Below, piece by piece: positions 51,770 to 61,146 of a DNA stretch of 64,000 bases; within the stretch, counting starts at the first letter, position 1, and the number at the start of each line of letters is the position of its first letter. Source of the DNA: Agaricus subrufescens (lineage: Eukaryota > Basidiomycota > Agaricomycetes > Agaricales > Agaricaceae); assembly GCA_029945375.1 (NCBI GenBank), contig CM057060.1, positions 1,550,001 to 1,614,000 on the forward strand. The letters run 5' to 3'. Made by a program: the position numbers and the translations under genes. The notes below the pieces were generated by a model. That model did not search any database, was not told where the DNA came from, and saw only the letters and a program-made list of their open reading frames with translations.

Positions 51770-54700
51770 TCATCTATGTTGCATGTCTAAAATCTCCAAA
51801 ATCTTTGACTTGTGGTTGAGAGACGTCGTGGGCACAACTTTGCTCTCCTCCGCTTTATCATCTTTTGTTGGGTATTCTACGAAACCAAACCGACCTCGCC
51901 CCCATACTTGTTGACGTTTGCGAGTCTGTCTACCTTCACCAAACTCTTCATTCCATTTCCGCAGCTCTGCGAGGCTGCCGAGCGTTTCAGATGATGATGG
52001 CGTGATTTCTTTCAATGCTTTAGTAAAGTTACGCAGGTGGAGTGCCCTGGGTAGTTCAGCACCAGCAGTTGACTCTGTGGTACTTTCCTCTGTCGCAGCT
52101 GAATCACTACTATCCGACTGTGTCGTAGCCTGTGCATCTGTCCCTTGGTTTTCCGACGAGGGCTGGTCCACTGAAGCAGAGGACGGTGCAGGTTCGGTAG
52201 GTTCTGTTTGCATATTTGCACTCGAACTAGTCGTTACCCAAGGAAGCTGCACATTCTCTTTTACAGAGTCCAACGCAGCCGAAACACACAAATCTTGAGG
52301 TAGTGGATAAGCATTCGGGAACCTTGATCCAAGTCGAATAAGACTCACGTTTCAGATCTGATCCAGAGAAGCTTGTAGTCTGTTTTGCCAGCCGATTTAC
52401 ATCAACATCGGCAGCTAGAGTCTCATCTCGAAGAAGGATTTTGAGAATTTCTGAGTGTATGAGTATTCGTGAGTTCACTGAAGCAAACCTGGAAAGGAAA
52501 AGAAAATAACCTTCTCGTTCTCTCTCCCCTGGTAGATCCACCAGCAACCGACGAGGCAATCGTCTGAGAACAGCATCATCAAGATCAAAGGGCCTATTAG
52601 TGGCACCGATAACAATAACATTGTCATCTCTTGATGACTTTAGGCCATCCATTTCTTGCATGAACTCAGTAATGACTCCACGATGAGCGAGCGCTCCCCC
52701 GCTATCTCTCATGGATGAGCGTGCACCAAAGAGAGCATCCATCTCATCCAAAAAGATTACACATGGTGAAAGTTTGCGTGCAAGAGAAAACACAGCGCGA
52801 ACAAGCTTTTCGCCTTCACCTACATACTAAGCAAAGTGTCAGTCACTTGAGCAGGTAGAACCGAACAACGAAAGAGCAGACCATATCCATTACATCAGAC
52901 GGAGACACGGCTAGCATCCGACATCCAGCTTCTTTAGCTAGGGCCCGAACAACGAGCGTTTTTCCTGTCCCAGGTGGACCGAATAATAGACAACCCGTCA
53001 TAAGATGCTCCTTTAAGATCCCTTGCCTGAACGCTTGTGGGTGTAACAGTGGAAGTGACACAATGGTCCGAACAGAGTCTACCGTGTGTTGGGGAAGATG
53101 CACTTGATCAAATGATGTGGGCATGTTCGCTGGAAAAAAAAAGTTAACAACTATATGCGCTAATAATTAGATTACCACCATACCTGAATTTACAATGCAA
53201 GACAGTAATCTTTCTTCGTGATCATCCAGCTCTCCATCATTCTTCAAACGTTCAACAACTTCATCGACTTTAGCTGCAGGACTTTCAGTTTCCTCCTCCT
53301 CATTCTCTTGAATTTGCCCTGAAGGTGAGACGTCCTTTAACCACTGTTTCCGAACATCAAGGTTCACTTTGTGAGAAGCCCACGCATTCCCTACAGCAGA
53401 CCATGGAATGACCGTTGGCTCTAAGGAAGTTTTCCCTGAACGCGAACTGTTGAATTTGTCTGACATTATATTCCCCACCGCACGATCGGCGATACACCGG
53501 ACATCCGACCACAACTCGATCTTATTTCCCCACTGCTCCCACATTCGCTGAAGATTCCTCTGTGTTGTTTGGGAGGGAGTCTCCGCGAACTGAACCTCTT
53601 CTGGAGGTTCATCCTCAGATGATGGAAACCTACTCTCCTCTACTTGCCCGCCAATAGCACCAACGCCCATTCGCATAGTCAACTCGTTTATCTCTCGTCT
53701 ACGAGCAATACGCGATGCCTTTTCGTGCATTGGAGATCGGACAGCCGGAACAAGCATTGATGAGCGATAGAAAGAAGAATGGTTATCATGAGGCGGGCTC
53801 CTGTTCGCCGGCGGTGGTGGCGGGCCAAATAAGGATGGAAGACTCGACATTGAAGGCGCACCGCTGCCAATGAAGATCAATTCCGGTTTTGATGAGCTAC
53901 CCTCCTCTGTTTCACTGGCTGCAGCAAGAGTCGGAAAGTCGAGGTATAATGAAGGATCATTTTTACCCCATTTTCTCAACTTGTCTCGAAGACGTTTCTC
54001 TCGTGCTTTCTCCGAGGCTTCATCCTCGCCCCATTCGACTTTTCCGGTCTTGGCACTTGTTGAAGCTCGGGCTGTATGACGGTTTATCATTAGACTCATG
54101 AGATCACGTTCTGAGGAAGGACCAGACGAGGTACCAGGTAATAAAGGCGGCGTCATCCCGAATATGATTGTCATAGGTCTCGTTACGGCGGATGTAGGTC
54201 TGGATATAGGACCCCTCCGCCTTGAACGCACGGCAGAAAGAAGCGGGGGATACCAGATATCCGCGGACGCGGCGAGAGTGGGGAAATCACGAACATAGAT
54301 GAAACGGGGTCGCTCTGGAGAGGCGGAGGATGAGGATGAGGAAGATTCCTCTTTAGACGGTGTATTGACCAATGCATCAAAGAAAGCCTTGATTTTGCTC
54401 GGGGGACTAGACGTCCGTCTGGATGGAGGAGGGGTCATGAGAGAACGCCCTGACATGGGTGAAGCCAATAGTGTAAGCGTCATTTGCTGAGGCGGTGAAT
54501 ACGTCGGTGGGCCATAATCATCACCGTCAGCAGGATCATCCCTTCGGCCACTAGCAGAGGAGCTCGTAGACGCTGAAAAATGCAATGGATTGCTAGGTAA
54601 TTGTAAAGTGTTGGCAGCTGTAAAATAATGAGTGGCTGTAACGAAAATGAGTTGAAAGCAAAGTAGATACCCTTCCCAAATTGGCCCCATTCCCCTGCAG

Positions 54701-55277
54701 CCAACTGCACCGCATCTATCACCAATACCTCTGCATTTGTCCGTCGCGCAAGTTCTCGGACAGTAGCATCAATGATATAGTCTCCACCTTCGATGGGACA
54801 ATAGAGTCCAAAGGTAGGTTCAACAGGGGGACCAGAAGTCGATGAATATGCGGCGCGGTGTTGCGTTTGCGGGTGTAATGTGATATGCAGATGATGCAGA
54901 GCCTCGTCAAACACGTCCGCAGGTGGTAATGCGGTTTGTGGGTCATTGGGGTCATGAGGCTCATCTGCTGGGCTCCAAAGTATGTCCAGTCCTTGCGGTA
55001 TCTCGACCGGTTCGGTATCCTTGGAAAGAGGCGGCGCTAACTTGGCTCTTCGAGCCCGTGGCTTGTCCTCTTCAATTGCCGTCTCTGCAGCTTCCGGTGG
55101 GTCTGCTGCAGGGCCTGCATTTTGGGGTGTAGCGGGAGGCTCGGGTGGAAGGTCAGACGGTACCGATGAGAGTAAACGGCTAACAACGGAACGTGTAGGA
55201 TAAAGACGAGGGGAGGAAAGAGAGACCGTCGACCTGATAAGGGACCGCGACCCGCGCAGGATGGCTGAGGACGGCAT
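51770..55277 (-). CDS. AAA ATPase with mitochondrial-type presequence (Msp1/ATAD1-like module)
   Basis: About 1,060 residues with one AAA module near the C-terminus: Walker A in LLFGPPGTGKTLVVRALAKE, Walker B in VIFLDEMDALFGARSS, and the second region of homology in VIVIGATNRPFDLDDAVLRR. It most resembles the meiotic clade (Msp1, katanin, spastin). The N-terminus MPSSAILRGSRSLIRSTVSL is Arg/Ser-rich and acid-free, a good mitochondrial presequence. A conserved-looking domain (DYIIDATVRELARRTNAEVL) and about 400 mostly disordered residues follow before the AAA core. After the AAA core comes an acidic Ser/Thr-rich insert and a C-terminal helical part with LRNFTKALKEITPSSSETLG, the usual VPS4-like C-terminal helix. 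Fungal relatives of this layout exist but their role is not clear to me. Introns near 52345, 52450, 52810, 53130 and 54600. Confidence 0.82.
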
Positions 55278-55429
55278 GCAAGAGAAACTAGCTCTGCTGA
55301 CAAGAGAGCGGGTCGAAAAAATAGATCACGTGGTGTTCCGAGGAGAAGTATAACTAACATTACGGCGAAGCACAAAGGTATCTAACTAAATAACAGCCTA
55401 TTCTTGACATCCTTCAGCTCCTCCTGGCC

Positions 55430-56413
55430 TTATTCCTGCTTGTGCCCGTTGCGCGCTGCTGCCCGCTCAGCCAGGTCAACACCCACAAGGATCTTGGATG
55501 CCTTCCACAGCTGAACGCAGTTGACGAGGTTCTTCACGAAGAACACCAAGAAGCTGCAGCAAGCCATCAACTGGGGCCATGTCAAATTTTTCACCCCAAA
55601 AGGTCCAAAACCAATAGGAGTAGAAATCCACTTCATCAAGTACAAAGACACAAAGAACAACTCATTGCCAGCACACATGAAAAAGAGGACGCGCTAAATT
55701 TCTAGACTGTCACTTGGGCTGCAAACAAAGCTAGAACGCAAGGCTTACCGAATCGTTGTAGTATGCATTCAATATCCAACTGACATCACTAGTGACCGTT
55801 TTGTGACTTCGGGACCCGGTCACCAAAGAACTGTTCGGGAGTAACATACGGTCACCCTGGGCCACACACCGAACTCAAGTACAGTAAACACATACCTGTA
55901 CATATGCATATAGTGGCTGCTGAAGTCGAGAGCGATCAAGAACTGGAAGAAGAGCGCATATGGAGGATAAGCCGATGATAGGTAACATAGCAAACACGAA
56001 GTCGTGCATCTCCCCGCTTGTTAGATAGTGACAATACACGGACGTTAAGAAAAATGCACACCTGTCAGTGACCATGTCCAGGACTGCACCAAACTTGGAG
56101 GTTTGCCCCAGGAGTCGCGCGGCCTGCCCATCCACGGCATCCAACAGACACGAGAGACAGTATAAGAGCGTGCAATACTTGGGGTGATAGCTCATGAAAT
56201 GGAGAGACAATCCCGCCAGAATAATACGCGTATAACCTGTGTGTCAAAGGTGTCAAGCAGATGTTGTGGACGTCGGACGAGAATCATACCTATGAGATTG
56301 GGGACGAAGAGAAAGACATTGTCAGTATAGGTCTGGGCGGTGGCACGATCGACCGCGCCCTTTGCGTCTATCAAGCCAATGGAAGACCCCTTTTGGTTTG
56401 TGGACCTGGGCAT
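55430..56413 (-). CDS. PIS1: CDP-diacylglycerol-inositol 3-phosphatidyltransferase (phosphatidylinositol synthase)
   Basis: Makes phosphatidylinositol from CDP-diacylglycerol and myo-inositol in the ER. It starts MPRSTNQKGSSIGLIDAKGA, then DNVFLFVPNLIGYTRIILAG after splicing at about 56230-56288. The CDP-alcohol phosphotransferase signature is complete: LLDAVDGQAARLLGQTSKFG followed by AVLDMVTDRC. Downstream exons carry SSAYPPYALFFQFLIALDFS, SHYMHMY and, in the last exon, CAGNELFFVSLYLMKWISTP. Cys-rich membrane segments and a basic end (ARNGHKQE) are as in other fungal Pis1 proteins. Introns lie near 55695-55745, 55799-55895 and 56000-56062. It lies 5 kb from CHO1, which uses the same CDP-diacylglycerol pool. 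Confidence 0.92.
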
Positions 56414-56580
56414 AGCGAAGAGGGGGAGAGAGGAGGGGAGTGACGGAGGAATGGTGTGAGCTGTTCCAAGCGTCACGGGTAAACCTAAATAAGAAACTAA
56501 ACTGTATATAAACATCCAAGAACACTAAATTAACAATGTAATCTAAGGTATACAGACAACGCAAGCAGCATAAATACATA

Positions 56581-57902
56581 TTAATTATTGATGCTGACCG
56601 GAATTGCAACACCAAGTGCGATGGCCAGTATGATCAAAAGGATGAGTATAATGAAGAAGCATATCCATCTCTTTTTGCGGGCGGCCCTCGCTGTGGTTGA
56701 CAAATCAGTATGACAAGCTAGATCCACTAATTCAATTAGCACTGACCATGCCTCACAGCCGCCTCCATTTCTGTTTGACTATACGCAGTCAGTGACCAAC
56801 GGAACAATGACAAATATAAATATACTCACCCTTTCTCGACATCGCCATGAACAGATGCAGCAACGTCTTGAACTTGCTTTATCACGGCATCTTGCTGTTC
56901 TACGAGTGTTCCCATCTGAATATAGAATAGAAACCATGAGAAATTCTAAGACGGAGCATAAGAAAAGGAGGGTTACGTCAATAAAGAGCTGGGCCAATTC
57001 AGCGAGCGTCTGCTCCATTCGCTGAAGGTCTTGCTGCCGCTGCTGCACCTCTCGATAGGCATTTCGAGACTCGGCATAACGTGTTGAACTTGTCAGCTAC
57101 AGTGGTGGCCATTTATAAGTCGTTGAGCATACAAGGGGTCAGTAAACTCACTGCCTGCGCAAAGACTTGAGGACTTCCACCTTCGACAATTGCTTCGATC
57201 TCTTTCGGAGATGCATCGGGGTCGACTATTAGAGAGTGAGCACAGAGTGCCAGTACACTTGGGGGCCAGTCGCACCAATTTTGATCTGTCGCTCCGCCCT
57301 CTGGCGGACCTTTACACGACCCTCCTGTTCGACACGCTGATAGTTCTGAATGGCTTCTAAGAACTTGTTCTGGAGAAGACCAATCTAGAAGGGGGAATCA
57401 ACACTATTACCCAGGCAGAAGATGTAAAAGAAGCATACTCGATTGTTCCGCATCTGTCGATCCCGGGTAGCTGGGGCGGCTTTGAGAGCCATGATTCTAT
57501 CCCGGAGCTCTATGCTGAGCGTCCGCGTGTCATTCGTCAGTTCCTCGACCTTGCTCATGTCGGTTTGCCCTTCGTTATCCAGCGCGTTCAAGGAACGCAA
57601 ACGTGACGTCGCGATTTGTCGTACATTGTCGTTAAAGTGATCTATTCCCTCCTGAATAGAGACGACCTGTGGAGAGGGGCTGAGAAGACCAGGGTGGTTT
57701 CCGCAGCGGTCTTGTACACACCTCGTTGAGGAAGGCCGATTCTCCGGTAGCATAGCCATTAGAGGGTTGTGCTTGGTCGACGTTGGACAATTCGAATGCC
57801 TGGGGACTGCGCTGGGCCTGTCGAGAGGGGCTATGTGAAGACGAAGGGGAGGAAGACTGGACGACGTACCCTGGTGGCAGCAAGCCTGTCTCTGCTGGTC
57901 AT
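56581..57902 (-). CDS. SSO1: Plasma-membrane syntaxin (Sso1/2, Psy1-type t-SNARE)
   Basis: A Qa-SNARE for fusion of secretory vesicles with the plasma membrane. It starts MTSRDRLAATR at 57902, followed by an intron at about 57821-57869. The Habc region includes GIDHFNDNVRQIATSRLRSL and RIGLLQNKFLEAIQNYQRVE. The SNARE motif spans RMEQTLAELAQLFIDMGTLV and QQDAVIKQVQDVAASVHGDV, with the zero-layer Gln in VEQQDAV. It ends with a single membrane anchor (WICFFIILILLIILAIALGV) and a short luminal tail. Layout and about 310 residues fit Sso proteins. The gene is head-to-head with asparagine synthetase, 164 bp between starts. Confidence 0.92.
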
Positions 57903-58066
57903 GGTAGGAGCTCAAGAGAGACTTGCAGCTAAGCGGCGTGAAAAACGGGGAGGAGCACTGGGTGAGTAAATAGGAAGAGTCGGGGATAAATTTAGCCCGC
58001 TCTCCATCCCTGCAAAATTGGCCTCGATCGCTTATCTCTATCGAGTCACATCCTCTCCTCTCCAAC

Positions 58067-60492
58067 ATGTGCGGCATCCTCGCCATTCACGGCCTAGACG
58101 CTCCCTCCGCTACTGACCGCAGCCGCTTCATTGCGCTCTCCAAGAGACTCAGACACCGTGGTCCTGACTGGTCTGGCTGCTTTGTCGGCCAGCGAAGCAT
58201 CCTCGCCCACGAACGTCTCGCCATCGTCGGCGTCGGTGCGTCCGCCATGATCTGCTCCACCCGATACTCAATTGTCCCGGCCCCTAGACACTGGTGCACA
58301 ACCCCTCGTCAGTCACGATGGGAAAATTATTCTGGCAGTCAACGGCGAGATATACAATCATATCGCCCTCCGTGCTTCCCTGGGCCCCGGCACCAAGTTC
58401 AAGACGCATTCCGATTGCGAAGTCATCATACCCCTTGTATGATTCTTTTGCCTCTCATTCCTCGTCTTTGACCCCTAGACTCAAATTATGCCTCTAGTAC
58501 CGCGAGCATGATGTGGACTTGTGCAACCGTTTGGACGGGATGTTTTCGTTTGTACTTCTTGATGAGTCTGTGACTCCTACGAGGGTCATTGCTGCGCGGG
58601 ACCCTATTGGCATCACTACTCTGTATCAAGGCTGGAACTCTAAAATTCCCGGATCCGTCTACTTTGCCTCCGAACTCAAGGCTCTTGTAGACGAATGCGA
58701 CAAGATAATCTCTTTTCCCCCAGGTCATGTCTTCGATAGCAGGGATAACTCTACAAAACGTTACTATGTCCCTACATGGTTGGACGGGGACCAAGAAAAC
58801 GCTTCTATCCCTACCAGCCCCGCCAATCTTACCATCGTCCGCGAGTCCCTCGAAGCAGCCGTGCGTAAACGTCTCATGTCTGAAGTGCCTTATGGTGTTC
58901 TCTTGAGTGGTGGACTCGATAGCAGTCTCATCGCCGCCATTGCTGCTCGCGAAACAGATAAGGTTGCGCAAGCTCAGGCTGAATATCGTAGGAAAAAACT
59001 CCAGGAAGCCACTAGTGGCCCTTCAACCCCCCTAACCAACTACCAAGTTGACGAAGCAGGTATGTGGCAATTTTCCGTTCTTCCAGTGTTGTGCCGATGT
59101 TTTAACGACTTATTGTTCCCAGCGACGCTTACGTCGTGGCCTCAACTCCATTCTTTTTCTATTGGTCTTGAGAATTCTCCAGATTTATTGGCCGCTAGAA
59201 AGGTAGCCCACTTCCTGGGTACCGTCCATCACGAATACGTCTTCACCGTACAGGAAGGGCTCGATGCCATTCCAGATGTCATTTATCACTTGGAGACCTA
59301 TGATGTCACAACAGTTCGTGCTAGCACTCCGATGTACCTTCTCAGTCGTAAAATAAAGGCTATGGGTGTCAAAATGGTTCTCAGTGGCGAAGGAAGCGAC
59401 GAAATATACGGTGGTATGAATCATTTTTTTAACTATCGCTGAAACTCCTTAATAATTATGCCACACGCAGGTTATCTTTATTTCCATGCCGCTCCGGATG
59501 CGAAATCATTCCACCAAGAAACTGTACGACGCGTGAAAAACCTTCACACTTCTGATTGCCTGCGCGCGAACAAGTAGGTATTAATAGTGGTACAACCTAT
59601 CATTCCCTGACGGAACCTCTCTGTTTTTAGGTCAACGATGGCATGGGGACTTGAAGCTCGTGTTCCTTTCCTCGACAAAGCATTCCTCGACATTTCGATG
59701 AATGTTGATCCGAAACAAAAAATGTTCGGCAAGGGTTCCACTCAGGAACTTGATCAAGACGGCCGGCCTCTTATGGAAAAGGTATATTTATATACATTTT
59801 ATCGAAACTGATCCATATTCATTCCAAATCATTCAAAAGTACATTCTTCGCAAAGCCTTTGACGCGGCAGCCCAAGGTGGCAAGGTGTGTTCTAAACTTA
59901 AATATATTACGAGCTACACCAACATAACAGTAAAAACGTATTTTCCCACTCAGCCATATCTCCCAAGTTCCATCCTATGGAGACAAAAAGAGCAATTCTC
60001 AGACGGCGTAGGGTATTCTTGGATTGACGGGTAAGAAGCCACAAAACTCTAGTGCATCTTTTCTTGGTCCGTCGCACGATTTTGACACCTCGGGTCAGTA
60101 TGAAAGAGCACGCCAACACTGTGATCTCTGATGAGACCTTCGCTAAGCGTCAGGAACGTTGGCCAACTGATGCTCCCGACACCAAAGAAGCTTATTACAT
60201 TCGCGAAATCTTTGATGGTACTTTGTCCTGCTTCGCTTCTTTTCCCATTCATAGACCTTCAGAACGTTAATTCTGTACGTGTTTTTTTTACACGCCATTC
60301 AGGTCTCTTTCCGTCGAAAGCGGCTGCGGAAACGGCTGTTCGGTATGTTCATCCGCTCTTAACGTTTTATGCGCTGCCTTTCATTTACGGTCCTACAGCT
60401 GGATACCTCGTGGTGACTGGGGTTGTTCATCCGATCCTAGTGGACGCAGCGTTAGTATACACAACGCTGCATACGGTGTTGCCGATGAATAA
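58067..60492 (+). CDS. ASN1: Asparagine synthetase (glutamine-hydrolysing)
   Basis: Makes asparagine from aspartate, ATP and glutamine in the cytosol. The N-terminus [20 protein letters not shown] provides the catalytic Cys2 of the class II glutaminase domain; [21 protein letters not shown] and [13 protein letters not shown] follow. The synthetase domain has the PP-loop [13 protein letters not shown], then [40 protein letters not shown] and [19 protein letters not shown]. The last exon joins after an intron at about 60341-60399 and reads [16 protein letters not shown], ending NAAYGVADE. About 590 residues; all family landmarks present. Other introns near 58234-58292, 58440-58499, 59061-59125, 59415-59470, 59574-59631, 59782-59839, 59884-59952, 60030-60100 and 60217-60302. 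Confidence 0.95.
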
Positions 60493-61146
60493 GTCGCCTC
60501 ACCTTACCTGGATCAGTTCCCTTAGAGCGAAAGGTCCCAAAAAAACAAAGGTCGATAACATAAAAGAGGGTCAGGCAATTGATACAGTGAAGGAATCTAA
60601 GAACAAATGTGTGTGTGTGTGTAGATACTGAAGGAATGTCAGAGGTATGCAGTGGGTTACTAAAAAAAGCAAGCTGGCGTGATGCACTCTCAAAAAAAGC
60701 ATGTGAGTGTGTATGAGTCGTTAAAGGAAAAGCGGGAGGTGGGGGGGTATTGTCGTCAAAAAAGAGAAATAACCAAGAAATGTTCTCCGAGAAGTTTTGA
60801 ATGAGCGCGGATGGTGACTGCGTAGAGAGACACAAGAAAGAAAGAAAAGTCTGAACAGTAGAATCTGGTCAATGGTATCGGACCATATTGTATAAGCATA
60901 TTAAAAGTTCTTATGCAAGTATCATGATAGGATAGAGCGAAGAGACGGGGTTAAAAAAAAAGTATACGGGAGAGCGATAACAGCAATGCAGGGGTAATAA
61001 AATAATTGAAAAATGAGAAAAAAAAAGTTTTTCCAATGAGGACTAAGATGTGTTAAAAAAGAGACAACCAAAAAAAAATGTCAAGGTGGTATGGCCATTA
61101 TGTCAGCACGGGGAGAGAGGGAGGGTGAGCAAATGATAAATGAACA
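60493..61146. other. 654 bp intergenic region between convergent 3' ends, rich in simple sequence
   Basis: Contains a (GT)n run at about 60609-60622 and many A-runs of 6-9 bases between 60660 and 61080. No gene or conserved frame is seen. It separates the stop of asparagine synthetase from that of the RhoGEF. Confidence 0.6.

Noticed and set aside
58043..58048. GAGTCA (Gcn4-type TGACTC core) just upstream of asparagine synthetase
   Set aside because: It lies only about 20 bp before the start codon, probably inside the 5' UTR, so a regulatory role is doubtful.
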